A stretch of 64,000 nt of DNA. Source: Actinosynnema sp. ALI-1.44 (lineage in GTDB: Bacteria > Actinomycetota > Actinomycetes > Mycobacteriales > Pseudonocardiaceae). The notes under the pieces are model-generated. The model made no database searches and was not told where the DNA came from. It saw only the letters and a list, made by a program, of their open reading frames with translations. A program made the translations under genes and the position numbers. This document shows positions 17,575 to 26,683 of this stretch, piece by piece (position 1 is the first letter of the stretch; every line of letters begins with the position of its first letter). The stretch is taken from positions 992,001 to 1,056,000 of the forward strand of contig NZ_MTQO01000054.1 of NCBI RefSeq assembly GCF_001984155.1. Reading direction: 5' to 3'.

Positions 17575-19110
17575 GTGTGGATGGACAACGGTGTCGCATC
17601 ACTGGTGGGGCTGCTGCGGATCAGCAAGTCCTACGGCGGGGTCAGGGCTTGCCACGACGTGGACCTCACGGTCCGGGCAGGCGAGGTGCACGCGCTGCTC
17701 GGCGAGAACGGCGCGGGCAAGTCGACGCTGATGCGCGTGCTGTCCGGCGATCTGACCGACTACACCGGAACGATCACCGTCGACGGCGAACCCGTCCGCT
17801 TCCACGGCCCGGCCGACGCGCAACGCGCCGGAATCGCCATGATCCACCAGGAACTCGACCTCGTGCCGGGGCTTTCGGTCGCGGAGAACATCTTCCTCGG
17901 CAGGGAACCGCGCACCCCGTTCGGCACGCTCGACCGGCGCGCGATGCTGCGTGAAACCGGGAACCTGTTGCGCCGCACCGGAATCGACCTGGACCCCCGG
18001 CGGCACGTCGGCGAGCTGCGCACCGGCGAACAGCAGTTGGTGAGCGTGGCGAAGGCGCTCTCGCTCGACGCGAAGGTGCTGATCATGGACGAGCCGACGT
18101 CCGCGCTGTCGTCGGCCGAAGTGGACCGGATGTTCGCCGTGATCGGCGAGTTACGCCGATCCGGTGCGGGAATCGTCTACATCTCGCACCGGATGGACGA
18201 GATCGGCCGGATCGCCGACCGGGCCACCGTCCTGCGCAACGGATCGGTCGTGGCCGAGTTCGACGCGCGCGACATGACCGCGGACCAGGCCGCCGAGGCG
18301 ATGATCGGCCGCCCGATGCGGGCGATGTTCACCACTCACGAGAACGTCACCTCCGGCGAGATCCTGCTGGAGGTCAAGGATCTCGTCGTCCCCCGAGCAC
18401 GCTCGGGGCGCCGCGACCCCGCGGGGATCAGTCTCACCGTCCGCCGAGGCGAGATCGTCGGGCTGGCGGGCCTGCTGGGGGCTGGCCGCACCGAACTGCT
18501 GGAGACCCTGTTCGGCGCGGGCGGGCGCTGGCAGGGATCGGTGGTCTTCAAGGGCCGCTCGACCGGCCGCCGCAAGCCGCGCTCGGCGATCCGCGCCGGC
18601 GTGGTCTACATGCCGGAGGACCGCCGGATCTCCGGCCTGGCGCTCGGCCACTCGGTGCTCGCCAACACCGTACTGTCCGTTGTGGACAGGATCGCGCGGC
18701 TGGGCGTGGTGTCGCGGCGGCGGGAAACGGCGGAGACCACGCGGATCGTGCGTGACCTGAGCATCAAGCTGGCGTCGGTGCGTGATCCCGTCTCCGCGTT
18801 GTCCGGCGGCAACCAGCAGAAGGTCGTACTCGGCCGGATGCTGCTCACCGAACCGGAACTGCTGCTGCTGGACGAACCGACGCGGGGGGTCGACGTCGGC
18901 GCCAAGGCGGAGATCTACCAGCTGCTCGGCCAGGCCGCGCAGCGCGGGATGGGTGTGTTGCTCGCGTCGTCGGAACTGGCCGAGCTGGTGGGCGTGTGCG
19001 ACCGGGTGGTCGTGTTGCGCGGCGGGCGCGATGTCGCGGAGCTGCGGACCTCGCAGGCCGGTGAGGCCGAGGTGCTCGCGGCAGCCATGGGGGAGGTCGT
19101 CGCCTTATGA
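17575..19110 (+). CDS. Sugar ABC importer ATP-binding protein (RbsA/XylG type)
   Basis: A 511-residue double-ATPase subunit of a CUT2-family sugar importer. The first domain has Walker A GENGAGKST and Walker B VLIMDEPTSALSSAE. The second has the usual degenerate P-loop GLLGAGRTE, an intact signature LSGGNQQKV and LLLDEPTRGVDVGAKAEIYQ. The start is GTG 17575; ATG 17581 is also possible. It is the first gene of an ATPase-permease-binding protein operon, and its stop overlaps the permease ATG (ATGA). The operator just upstream places it under the LacI regulator encoded at 24122-25120. The sugar is probably a pentose or furanose; see the GH172, isomerase and kinase genes. Confidence 0.95.
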   Translation: MWMDNGVASLVGLLRISKSYGGVRACHDVDLTVRAGEVHALLGENGAGKSTLMRVLSGDLTDYTGTITVDGEPVRFHGPADAQRAGIAMIHQELDLVPGLSVAENIFLGREPRTPFGTLDRRAMLRETGNLLRRTGIDLDPRRHVGELRTGEQQLVSVAKALSLDAKVLIMDEPTSALSSAEVDRMFAVIGELRRSGAGIVYISHRMDEIGRIADRATVLRNGSVVAEFDARDMTADQAAEAMIGRPMRAMFTTHENVTSGEILLEVKDLVVPRARSGRRDPAGISLTVRRGEIVGLAGLLGAGRTELLETLFGAGGRWQGSVVFKGRSTGRRKPRSAIRAGVVYMPEDRRISGLALGHSVLANTVLSVVDRIARLGVVSRRRETAETTRIVRDLSIKLASVRDPVSALSGGNQQKVVLGRMLLTEPELLLLDEPTRGVDVGAKAEIYQLLGQAAQRGMGVLLASSELAELVGVCDRVVVLRGGRDVAELRTSQAGEAEVLAAAMGEVVAL

Positions 19111-20117
19111 CCGGTACGGATTTCGTGCGGAGCCGTCGGGAGAGCGCGCTGGCCACGGTGTTCCGCTTCCAAAGCCTGTTCGGCCTGGTGGCGGTGTTCA
19201 TCGCCGCGATCGTCTTCTCGCCGAGCCGCAACGGTGAACTGCTGTTCCTCACCAGCGACAACCTGTTCAACGTGGTGCGGGCGGTGTCGGAGATCGGGAT
19301 CATCGCGGTCGGCATGACGTTCGTGATCCTGATCGGCGGCATCGACCTCTCGGTCGGCGCGATGCTCGGGCTCGCCGCGGCCGGGTCGGCGGTTCTTCTG
19401 GTGGAGAACGACTTCGGCCTCGTCCCGGCCGTGCTGGTCGTGCTGGCCGTCGGGCTCGGCTTCGGCCTGCTGCAGGGCGTCGCGTCGGCCGTGTTCGGCA
19501 TCCAGGCGTTCATCGTCACCCTGGCCGGGCTGCAGTGCGCGCGAGGACTGGCGCGGATCTGGTCGGGCGGGCAGGGCATCGCGATCCCCTACGGCGACGG
19601 GCCCGGCGAGGCGCCGGTGGCGTTCTCCCTGCTGGGAGAGCGGACCTTCAACGGCCTGGTGCCGATCCCGGCGCTGATCTTCGTCGTGGTGGCGGCACTG
19701 GCGATCCTCTTCCTGCGTGGCACGGCGTTCTCCCGGCACGTGTACGCCATCGGCGGCAACGAGAAGGCCGCTCGGCTGTCGGGTGTGCCGGTCAAGCGGG
19801 TCAAGATCGCGGTGTTCGGCATCTGCGGGCTGCTCGCCGCACTGGCCGGGATCATCCACGCGGGCCAGCTCAACCAGGGCAGCCCCAACGACGGTCTCGG
19901 CTACGAACTCGACGCGATCGCCGCGGTGGTCGTCGGTGGAACGAGTCTCGCCGGTGGGCGCGGCTCGGTCGTCGGCACCGTGGCCGGTGCGCTGCTGCTC
20001 GGCGTGCTCAACAACATCCTGGCGCTCAACGGCGTCGACACGAACGTCCAGCTCCTGATCAAAGGGCTTGTGATCGTGGTGGCGGCAGGCCTGCAACAGC
20101 TGCGGCCGTCCACCTGA
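19107..20117 (+). CDS. Sugar ABC importer permease (RbsC type)
   Basis: A 336-residue permease with eight to ten hydrophobic segments. CUT2 permease hallmarks are visible: IIAVGMTFVILIGGIDLSVG near the start and AIGGNEKAARLSGVPVKRVK, the cytoplasmic loop that contacts the ATPase. GLGYELDAIAAVVVGGTSLA and GRGSVVGTVAGALLLGVLNN follow near the C-terminus. ATG 19107 overlaps the ATPase stop by 4 nt, so the two are translationally coupled. It forms the membrane channel together with the ATPase upstream and the lipoprotein downstream. Confidence 0.95.
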   Translation: MTGTDFVRSRRESALATVFRFQSLFGLVAVFIAAIVFSPSRNGELLFLTSDNLFNVVRAVSEIGIIAVGMTFVILIGGIDLSVGAMLGLAAAGSAVLLVENDFGLVPAVLVVLAVGLGFGLLQGVASAVFGIQAFIVTLAGLQCARGLARIWSGGQGIAIPYGDGPGEAPVAFSLLGERTFNGLVPIPALIFVVVAALAILFLRGTAFSRHVYAIGGNEKAARLSGVPVKRVKIAVFGICGLLAALAGIIHAGQLNQGSPNDGLGYELDAIAAVVVGGTSLAGGRGSVVGTVAGALLLGVLNNILALNGVDTNVQLLIKGLVIVVAAGLQQLRPST

Positions 20118-20134
20118 GGCAGAGAGGACGAGAC

Positions 20135-21127
20135 ATGCGAGGACTGGCGTTCCTGGGAGTCGCCGTGGCGCTCGGCTCGTTGGTGGCCTGCGGGACGACG
20201 AGCGAGAACCGTTCCGGCGGACCCGCGTCGAACACGCAGTGCAAGGGCGCCGGCGGCAAGTACGTCATCGGGATGAGCCAGGCCAACGTGGCCGAGCCGT
20301 ACCGGCAGCGGATGGACGACGACATCCGCACCGCGGCCAAGGCGGTACCGCAGTTCGACGTCCGCTTCACCGACGCCCAGCAGGACAACTCCCGCCAGGT
20401 GTCCGACGTCGAGAACTTCCTGACCCAGCAGATCGACCTGCTGATCATCAGCCCGAACGAGGCCAAACCGCTGACCGGCGTGGTCAAGAAGGCCTACGAC
20501 AAGGGCATCCCGGTGATCGTGCTCGACCGCAAGGTGGAAGGCGACGCCTACACCACCTGGATCGGCGCGGACAACGTGGAGATCGGCCGCCAGGCGGGCA
20601 AGTACGTCGCCGAGCAGCTGCTGCCCGACGGCGGCAAGATCGCCGAGATCCGCGGCCTGGCCGGGTCGACGCCCGCCAAGGAACGCGGCGACGGGTTCCG
20701 CGAGTCGATCCGCGGCCGCAAGATCGAGATCGCGGTCAGCCAGGACGGCGACTGGTTGCGGGAGAAGGGCCAGGAGAAGGCCGACGCGATCCTCAAGTCC
20801 AACCCGGACGTCTCGGTGATCTACGCGCACAACGATCCGATGGCCGAAGGCGCCTACCTGGCCGCACGAGCAGCGGGCAGGCAGGACGCGTTGAAGTTCA
20901 TCGGGATCGACGGGCTGCCGATCCCGTCCGGTGGCCTGAAGGCCGTCGAAGCCGGGCGCCTGTCGGCGACGCTGATCTACCCGACCGCGGGCAAGGAAGC
21001 GGTCGAGGCGGCCAAGAAGATCCTGGTGGACTGCCAGCAGGTGCCCAAGACACAGACGCTGAAAACACAGTTGATCACCAAGGAAAACGCGGCACAGGTC
21101 TACGCGAAGGAGAACTCCGGCAACTGA
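20135..21127 (+). CDS. Sugar-binding lipoprotein of the ABC importer
   Basis: A 330-residue periplasmic-binding protein of the RbsB/Peripla_BP_4 type. A lipoprotein signal peptide ends in the lipobox LVAC with Cys at residue 19, so the protein is anchored outside the membrane. The mature part starts YVIGMSQANVAEPYRQRMDD and contains QIDLLIISPNEAKPLTG, VIVLDRKVEG and VIYAHNDPMAEGAYLAARAA, typical of ribose/xylose/galactose binders. The Shine-Dalgarno AGAGGACGAG lies before ATG 20135. The gene is 17 nt downstream of the permease and is followed by a strong hairpin, which probably ends this transcript. Confidence 0.95.
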   Translation: MRGLAFLGVAVALGSLVACGTTSENRSGGPASNTQCKGAGGKYVIGMSQANVAEPYRQRMDDDIRTAAKAVPQFDVRFTDAQQDNSRQVSDVENFLTQQIDLLIISPNEAKPLTGVVKKAYDKGIPVIVLDRKVEGDAYTTWIGADNVEIGRQAGKYVAEQLLPDGGKIAEIRGLAGSTPAKERGDGFRESIRGRKIEIAVSQDGDWLREKGQEKADAILKSNPDVSVIYAHNDPMAEGAYLAARAAGRQDALKFIGIDGLPIPSGGLKAVEAGRLSATLIYPTAGKEAVEAAKKILVDCQQVPKTQTLKTQLITKENAAQVYAKENSGN

Positions 21128-21136
21128 ACACAGTTT

Positions 21137-21191
21137 TGCAACCAATGTGGCCTTCGTAGCGCCTGGCGCAACGAAAGCCACATTGGTTGCA
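21137..21191. terminator. 55-nt near-perfect palindrome, probable bidirectional terminator
   Basis: TGCAACCAATGTGGC (21137-21151) pairs perfectly with GCCACATTGGTTGCA (21177-21191). The interior continues TTCGT/ACGAA and GCGCC/GGCGC past single mismatches, so almost the whole element folds into one hairpin. There is no T tract, as is common in actinomycetes. It lies 9 nt after the binding-protein stop. Confidence 0.75.
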
Positions 21192-21247
21192 CATCCCGGG
21201 GCGGCGTGAGGGCAGCCCGGGCTGACAACACCATATGAGGAGGCGGG

Positions 21248-23722
21248 ATGCGCTTCGGATCCCTGCTCGCATCCACAATCATCTCCGCCCTCGTCCTCAG
21301 CTCGGTCAGCGGTGTCGCCCACGCGGCACCGCGGGTTACGAGTGCGACGGACAAGGGCCCGATCGGCTGGCAGGTCTATCGCCAGATGGACCAGCTGGCG
21401 GCGATGAGACCTGGCGCCATGTCGCGGCAGTTCTCCAGTTTCGACCGCGCGGGCGGCAACGACGACGGCTTCGTCGGCACCTATTCGTGCCTGCGCACCA
21501 CCGCGACCGGGTGCGTGATCGCCGAGCGGACCGGCGCGGGGCAGATCGACTCGATGTGGTTCACCCGCGACTTCGGTTCGATGGTCAACAACGGCCGGAT
21601 CAAGATCGAGCTGGACGGCCGGGTCGTCCTCGACGACCTCCTGCAGGAAGTCGTCGACGGGAAACTCGGCGCGCCATGGGTGTGGCCTCTGGTCGGCAAC
21701 GGCGACGACACCTCCGGCGGCGCGGTGGTCAAGGTGCCGATGCCGTACCGCGAGTCGATGCGGGTGACCGTGCAGGCGAACCCGCTCTTCTACCACGTGT
21801 CGTACCGCGATTTCGCGGACGCCGACGGCGTGCAGACGTTCGACCCCGCCGACAAGGCGCTCGACGTGGTCGCGAAGCTGCGCGGGTACGGCATCCGCGA
21901 TCCCAAGGGCGTCGCCGCGACCAAGGCACCGGTGGCCAAGGGCGCGGTCGCGCCCGGCAAGTCCAAGAACGTGGCCGCGCTGGCCGGATCGGGCTGGCTG
22001 ACCCAGTTGCGCGTGAAGATCCCGCAGATCGTGGCCAGTCCCCGGGTCGGCGACGACGGGCGGGCGTTCGCGGTGGGCGGGTCGACGACGTTCAAGGTCG
22101 CGATCGACCCCGCGAACTCCGGAGTCCGGCTGACCAGGCGCTACGACCCGCAGGTGGGCAACCAGCGTGCGCGGCTGGTCGTCGACGGGACCCAGGTGGG
22201 GTTCTGGGAAAGCGGGCCGCGGATCCCGACGGGCGAGTGGCGTGACCAGACCATCCAGATCCCGCCTGCGCTGACCGCGGGCAAGTCGGCGCTGACCGTG
22301 CTGAACGAGTACGTGTCGTCCGACCTGGACGTGAACGAGTTCCGCTACGCCGTGCACAGCAACGTCCTCGGCGACTGGCGTCGTACGGACGTGGTGGACG
22401 TCGGCCCGAACCACCCCGGCGACGAGCAAGCGCACGGGTACACGATCAAAGGTCTGAACTGGCAGGGTTACCGGGTGTTCCGCTATCCCGTCGCGCCCGC
22501 GGACGTGACGAGGTCGGACGCGCTGCTGAGCGGTGTGCGGATCGTGATCTCGTTCGACGGCAAGACAGGCGTGGACGCCCCGCTCGGCGAGTTCTTCGGC
22601 TCGGGGTTGGGCGAGTACGACACGATGACGTTGATGTCCTCGATCGACACGGCGCCGGACGGCTGGTACACGTCCTGGTGGCCGATGCCGTACGCCCGCA
22701 ACGCGACAGTGACACTGGTCAACCAAAGCGGCGTCGAACTCGGCGACGTCACTGTCGAAACGGACCACGTCCCCGACGCATCGGTGGCGGCAGCGTTGCA
22801 GTCCGGCAGGATCGGGTACTTCCGCGCGACCAGTCAGGCCGGGAACACGGTGCCGGGACAGGACTTCACATTCCTCCAGGCAAGCGGCCGCGGCGTGTAC
22901 TACGGCGTGACGCACTCGATGCGGGGCGCGATCCCCAACGGCAACATGCGCCTGTACCTCGAAGGCGACGAACGCGTGTACGTGGACGGCGCGGCGACAC
23001 CGACGATCTACGGAACCGGCACGGAGGACTTCTACGAATCGGGCTGGTACTTCCGCGACGGCATCACGTACACCATGCCGCTGGCGGGAAACCCGGCATG
23101 GGAACTGAACGGTGACGGCTGCCAACACGACTGCACAGGGGCGTACCGCCTGATGATCGGTGAGGCGGTGTCGTTCTCGTCGAACCTGCGCTTCGACATC
23201 CAGCACGGCCCGGTGAACGACGCACCGGCGAACTACAGCTCGACGTCCTACTGGTACGGACAATCCCAGCAGGCGCTCAGCGAAAGCGACGTCCTCGACG
23301 TGGCGGACGACGCGAGCCGCGCGGCCCACGGGTACCAGTCGACGGGAGAGACCCGCCGGACGTTGCAGTCGACCTTCGAAGGCAAGGACGACAAGGTGAC
23401 CGTGTCCGACGGCGTGGCCGCCACCACGGGCGCGATCTCGTTCGCGCTGAAGCTGGCGCCGGGGAGTACGGGAGCCAGGCTGTTGCGGATGAACGACCAG
23501 AGCGAGGCGTTCCAACAGGCAAGCGTTTCCGTGGACGGTGTGGTGGTGGGAACCTGGTTCCAGCCGCTGGGCAACACCTCTTCGCGGTGGCTGGAGGATT
23601 CGTTCGAGCTGCCCGGGAGTGCGGTGGCGGGCAGGAGTTCGGTGACGGTCCGGCTTGTGCCGCAGACCGGTTCACCGGCTTGGTCGGCCGCGCGCTACCG
23701 GATGCTGACCAAGACTGACTGA
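21248..23722 (+). CDS. Secreted GH172 (DUF2961) glycoside hydrolase
   Basis: An 824-residue protein with an N-terminal signal peptide ending near AHA (about residue 27). The catalytic region shows DUF2961/GH172 features: QIDSMWFTRDFG, GRIKIELDGRVVLDDLLQEV, the core motif YGTGTEDFYESGWYF and YRLMIGEAVSFSSNLRFDIQ. Two further beta-rich regions follow, about residues 240-350 and the last 120. GH172 includes enzymes acting on D-fructofuranosides and D-arabinofuranosides, including exo-D-arabinofuranosidases that degrade mycobacterial arabinan. The RBS GAGGAGG precedes ATG 21248. It lies between the importer operon and the LacI/isomerase/kinase genes, so it probably supplies the sugar imported by this locus. 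The exact linkage is not visible. Confidence 0.85.
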   Translation: MRFGSLLASTIISALVLSSVSGVAHAAPRVTSATDKGPIGWQVYRQMDQLAAMRPGAMSRQFSSFDRAGGNDDGFVGTYSCLRTTATGCVIAERTGAGQIDSMWFTRDFGSMVNNGRIKIELDGRVVLDDLLQEVVDGKLGAPWVWPLVGNGDDTSGGAVVKVPMPYRESMRVTVQANPLFYHVSYRDFADADGVQTFDPADKALDVVAKLRGYGIRDPKGVAATKAPVAKGAVAPGKSKNVAALAGSGWLTQLRVKIPQIVASPRVGDDGRAFAVGGSTTFKVAIDPANSGVRLTRRYDPQVGNQRARLVVDGTQVGFWESGPRIPTGEWRDQTIQIPPALTAGKSALTVLNEYVSSDLDVNEFRYAVHSNVLGDWRRTDVVDVGPNHPGDEQAHGYTIKGLNWQGYRVFRYPVAPADVTRSDALLSGVRIVISFDGKTGVDAPLGEFFGSGLGEYDTMTLMSSIDTAPDGWYTSWWPMPYARNATVTLVNQSGVELGDVTVETDHVPDASVAAALQSGRIGYFRATSQAGNTVPGQDFTFLQASGRGVYYGVTHSMRGAIPNGNMRLYLEGDERVYVDGAATPTIYGTGTEDFYESGWYFRDGITYTMPLAGNPAWELNGDGCQHDCTGAYRLMIGEAVSFSSNLRFDIQHGPVNDAPANYSSTSYWYGQSQQALSESDVLDVADDASRAAHGYQSTGETRRTLQSTFEGKDDKVTVSDGVAATTGAISFALKLAPGSTGARLLRMNDQSEAFQQASVSVDGVVVGTWFQPLGNTSSRWLEDSFELPGSAVAGRSSVTVRLVPQTGSPAWSAARYRMLTKTD

Positions 23723-23792
23723 GACTGGTTGAGACTGGTTGAGTCGCGACGTGGCGGTGCTCTGCCGACTGGTGTCGAAGGCGCACCATGAG

Positions 23793-23832
23793 GATCGGCT
23801 CTTGCCTGCCCCTGCCCGGGCAAGAGCCGATC
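23793..23832. terminator. Hairpin after the GH172 gene
   Basis: GATCGGCTCTTGCC (23793-23806) and GGCAAGAGCCGATC (23819-23832) are perfect 14-bp inverted arms around a 12-nt loop, 70 nt past the GH172 stop. This is probably a factor-independent terminator without a T tract. Confidence 0.7.
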
Positions 23833-23840
23833 ACCGGCTC

Positions 23841-24088
23841 GGAACTGTCAGACCCCACTGGTAACGTGAAATTCAGGGGTCCCCCTGGGGGAATTCATGA
23901 TGCGGGTGGTGCGTGCCCTGTCCTGGACTGGTCGGGTGATGCGGGCGGTGGGACGCTGGGGCTTGGTGGTCTGTGCCGGATGGAAGCTGGTGGCGCGTGG
24001 TGTCGTGACGCCCGGGGTCCGTCGGCCGGCCGGAACTGTCAGACCCCTCCGGTAGTGTGGAAATTGGGGGTCCCCCGGGCGGGATTCG
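23841..24088 (+). repeat. Two-copy promoter-like direct repeat
   Basis: A block starting GGAACTGTCAGACCCC and containing GGTA, GTG, AAATT and GGGGTCCCCC occurs at 23841-23896 and again at 24032-24088. The first 16 bases are identical and the rest about 70 percent alike. Each copy includes a GGGGTCCCCC palindrome. No believable gene lies between or within them in this 399-nt stretch between the GH172 and lacI genes. Similar blocks precede DUF222/HNH (13E12-type) repeat genes in actinomycetes, as far as I recall, so these may be leftovers of such an element. Confidence 0.5.
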
Positions 24089-24121
24089 ACATTCGGTGGC
24101 GCATGTCGTGGGGCGTGCTGG

Positions 24122-25120
24122 TCACCGAGTCGAGCTGCCGCGGGGGATGAGGGTGGCGCTCAGTGTGGTGGTGGTGTAGGGCAGCGTGCTGTCCGCGATG
24201 CGGGCGAGCAGGAGTTGCGCCGCGACTTTGCCGATGTCGTACGCGGGTTGGGAAACGACTGAGAGTGGTGGGTTGACCAACGGTGCCCATGGGGCGTCGT
24301 CGAACGCGACCACGCCGACGTCCTCGCCCATTCGGAGATCCATTGTGGAGAGAGCTTCGAGGACGCCGATGGCCATCGTGCTGTTGGCGACCAGCAGGGC
24401 GTCCGGGCGTTCCGGTGAGTTCAGCAGGTCGATCGTCGCCTCGTAGGCGCCGTCCGCGCGGTACTCCGAGCGGCGGACAAGCTTGGCTGTCGTGCGGCGT
24501 TTGGCTGCTCGCAGTGCGTCTTTGTAGCCCGCCAGGCGGTCGTTCGCCGTCGGGATTCCCGCTGGGCCCGTCACGCAGCCGATTCGTTCGTACCCTTGGG
24601 TGATCAGGTGGGTGGTTGCCTGTTCGGCCGCGCTTCTCGTGTCGACGAGGACCATGTCCGCCGCTGCTGACGGCAGTGCCCTGTCCACGGCCACCAGCGG
24701 GGTCCTCCTGGCGGTCAGCAGGTCCACAGTGGTCGTCGTCCCGGTCGGTGAGAGCACGACGCCCGCCACCCTTTCCTGGATCGCGACGTCTATGTACCGT
24801 CTTTCCTTCTCCGGGCTTTCGTCCGAGTTGCAGAGCACCACCGAGTAGCCCTCTGCCTGCGCCACGTCCTCCACGCCGCGGGCGATCGACGTGAAGAACG
24901 GGTTCTCGACATCCGAGATGATCAACGCCAGCACCGCCGTCTCCTGGCGGCGCAGGTTGCGGGCCGGTCCGTTGGGTTGGTAGCCCAGTTCGGCCGCTGC
25001 CGCGAGCACACGGGAGGCCAGCGCCGGATCTACTGTGGACTTCCCGTTCAGCGCGCGTGACGCGGTCGCCGTCGAGACCCCGGCCTTGGTCGCCACGTCG
25101 TTGATGGTCGCCACACCCAC
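24122..25120 (-). CDS. LacI-family transcriptional regulator
   Basis: A 332-residue LacI regulator. The N-terminal DNA-binding helix-turn-helix and hinge read ATINDVATKAGVSTATASRA, with the hinge near GYQPNGPARNLRR. A periplasmic-binding-protein-like effector domain follows (LIISDVENPFFTSIARGVED, VGVVAFDDAPWAPLVNPPLS). I chose GTG 25120 because the HTH starts three residues later, as is normal for LacI proteins; an upstream GTG at 25189 is less likely. It is divergent from the isomerase gene, whose promoter carries a perfect LacI-type palindrome, and a second copy precedes the ABC operon. It should repress both until the sugar or a derivative binds. Confidence 0.92.
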   Translation of the reverse strand: MGVATINDVATKAGVSTATASRALNGKSTVDPALASRVLAAAAELGYQPNGPARNLRRQETAVLALIISDVENPFFTSIARGVEDVAQAEGYSVVLCNSDESPEKERRYIDVAIQERVAGVVLSPTGTTTTVDLLTARRTPLVAVDRALPSAAADMVLVDTRSAAEQATTHLITQGYERIGCVTGPAGIPTANDRLAGYKDALRAAKRRTTAKLVRRSEYRADGAYEATIDLLNSPERPDALLVANSTMAIGVLEALSTMDLRMGEDVGVVAFDDAPWAPLVNPPLSVVSQPAYDIGKVAAQLLLARIADSTLPYTTTTLSATLIPRGSSTR

Positions 25121-25182
25121 CGGCCTCACTCTGTGAACTGATGTGAACGTCTCTGCAGCGCACGGGAGGCACTGCGGTGATG

Positions 25183-25230
25183 TTGACACTACTCGGCCTG
25201 GAGAATAGCGTCATGAGTAATCGATTACTC
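25183..25230 (+). promoter_or_regulatory. Isomerase/kinase promoter with LacI operator
   Basis: TTGACA (25183-25188), 17-bp spacer, TAGCGT (25206-25211), then the perfect palindrome GAGTAATCGATTACTC (25215-25230) over the expected start site. The architecture matches the site at 17513-17560 almost exactly. Confidence 0.88.
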
Positions 25231-25270
25231 AACTCGAGGGCAGTGTCGCTGCGAACGCGTTGGAGGACTC

Positions 25271-26683
25271 GTGGCCCGAATCGGCGTGATCAGCATTTCC
25301 GACGGCCGAGACTACGTACACGGCGGCATCGCCGATTTCATCCACCAGACCGAGGACAAGCTGGCCGCACGGCTGGCGGACGCGGGCCACGACGTGGTCC
25401 GCGGGTCGAGCCCGGTCAGCACCAACACGCTCGCGACCTCGGTCGCGCGTGAGATCGCCGCGGCGGACGTCGACCTCACCGTGCTGCACTACGCGGTCTG
25501 GGCCTTCCCGCACTTCACGATGCTCGCGGCGGGTGCGATCGACGGTCCGTTGCTGCTGCTGTCCAACATCGACCCCGTTCAGCCGGGCATGGTCGGCATG
25601 CTCGCCGCGGGCGGTGCGCTCGACCAGATCGGACGCACCCACACCCGGCTGTGGGGCGATCCGGACTCGCCGGAGCTGATCGCGTCGATCGGCACGCACG
25701 CCACCGCCGCGGCGGCGGTCGCGGGTCTGCGCGGCGCCACGTTCGGCCGGATCGGCGGACGGCCGATGGGGATGAACACCGCCGTCGCCAACACCGACCA
25801 GTGGCAACGGCTGTTCGGGATCGACGTCGAGGAGATCGACCAGTGGGAGATCGTCCGGCGTGCCGAATCGGCCGACGCGGGCGAGAAGGCCAAGGCGCGG
25901 AAATGGCTGGAGCGGCACGCCACCGTCCACTACGACGGCAAGAAGCTGACGCCGGAGCTGCTCGAGCGGCAGATCGGCTCGTACATCGCGATGCGTGAGC
26001 TGATCGACGAGTGGAACCTGGACTTCACCGGGATCAAGGGGCAGCCGGAGCTGACCCAGTACTTCGCGACGATGGACATCGCCGAGGCGTTCCTCAACGA
26101 CCCGTATGACTGGAACGGTCCGAAACAACCTCACGTCTGCGCGACCGAGGCCGACATGGACGGCGCGTTGACCATGCAACTGTTCAAACAGATCACGGGG
26201 ACGCCGGTGCTCTTCGCCGACGTGCGGCACTACCACGGCGATCGGGACATCTGGGACCTGTGCAACTCGGGACAGCACGCGACCTGGTACGCGGCGCGCA
26301 GTTCCGACCCGGCCGAGAACCTCGCGCGCGTGCACCTGTACCCGGAGGTGTTCTTCTTCCCCGCCGGTGGCGCGTCCGTGCACCACCTCGCGGCGCCCGG
26401 CGAGATGACGCTGGGGCGCTTGACACGGAAAGACGGCGCGTATCGAATGCAGTTGATGCTGGGCAGCTTCGAGACGTACGACGACGAGACCAACCAGGCG
26501 TTGATGGACCAGTCGACGCCGGAATGGCCGCACGCCTTCGCCCGCTTGGACGCGCCCGCCGAGGTGTTCCTGTCCCGGTTCGGCGCCAACCACATCCACG
26601 CTGTGCCCGGTGACCACCGCGCCACCGTGCGCGCGGCGTGCTCGTTGCTCGGTGTGACGCTCGACGAGTTCACCAGGGGCTGA
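25271..26683 (+). CDS. L-fucose/D-arabinose isomerase-like sugar isomerase
   Basis: A 470-residue protein of the L-fucose/L-arabinose isomerase fold. Recognisable segments are LHYAVWAFPHFTMLAAGAID, GPLLLLSNIDPVQPGMVGML, GATFGRIGGRPMGMNTAVAN and VFFFPAGGASVHHLAAPGEM. It would interconvert an aldose and a ketose using a divalent metal. FucI-type enzymes also isomerise D-arabinose to D-ribulose, which fits the neighbouring GH172 enzyme and kinase better than fucose. GTG 25271 has the Shine-Dalgarno GGAGG 4 nt upstream. Its stop overlaps the start of the FGGY kinase by 1 nt. Control by the LacI operator 40 nt upstream is expected. Confidence 0.87.
   Translation: MARIGVISISDGRDYVHGGIADFIHQTEDKLAARLADAGHDVVRGSSPVSTNTLATSVAREIAAADVDLTVLHYAVWAFPHFTMLAAGAIDGPLLLLSNIDPVQPGMVGMLAAGGALDQIGRTHTRLWGDPDSPELIASIGTHATAAAAVAGLRGATFGRIGGRPMGMNTAVANTDQWQRLFGIDVEEIDQWEIVRRAESADAGEKAKARKWLERHATVHYDGKKLTPELLERQIGSYIAMRELIDEWNLDFTGIKGQPELTQYFATMDIAEAFLNDPYDWNGPKQPHVCATEADMDGALTMQLFKQITGTPVLFADVRHYHGDRDIWDLCNSGQHATWYAARSSDPAENLARVHLYPEVFFFPAGGASVHHLAAPGEMTLGRLTRKDGAYRMQLMLGSFETYDDETNQALMDQSTPEWPHAFARLDAPAEVFLSRFGANHIHAVPGDHRATVRAACSLLGVTLDEFTRG

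Noticed and set aside
19901-23515. 1204-codon minus-strand frame over the sugar operon and GH172 gene
   Set aside because: It runs antisense through three well-supported genes and has the low-complexity R/H/V/D composition of a shadow frame.
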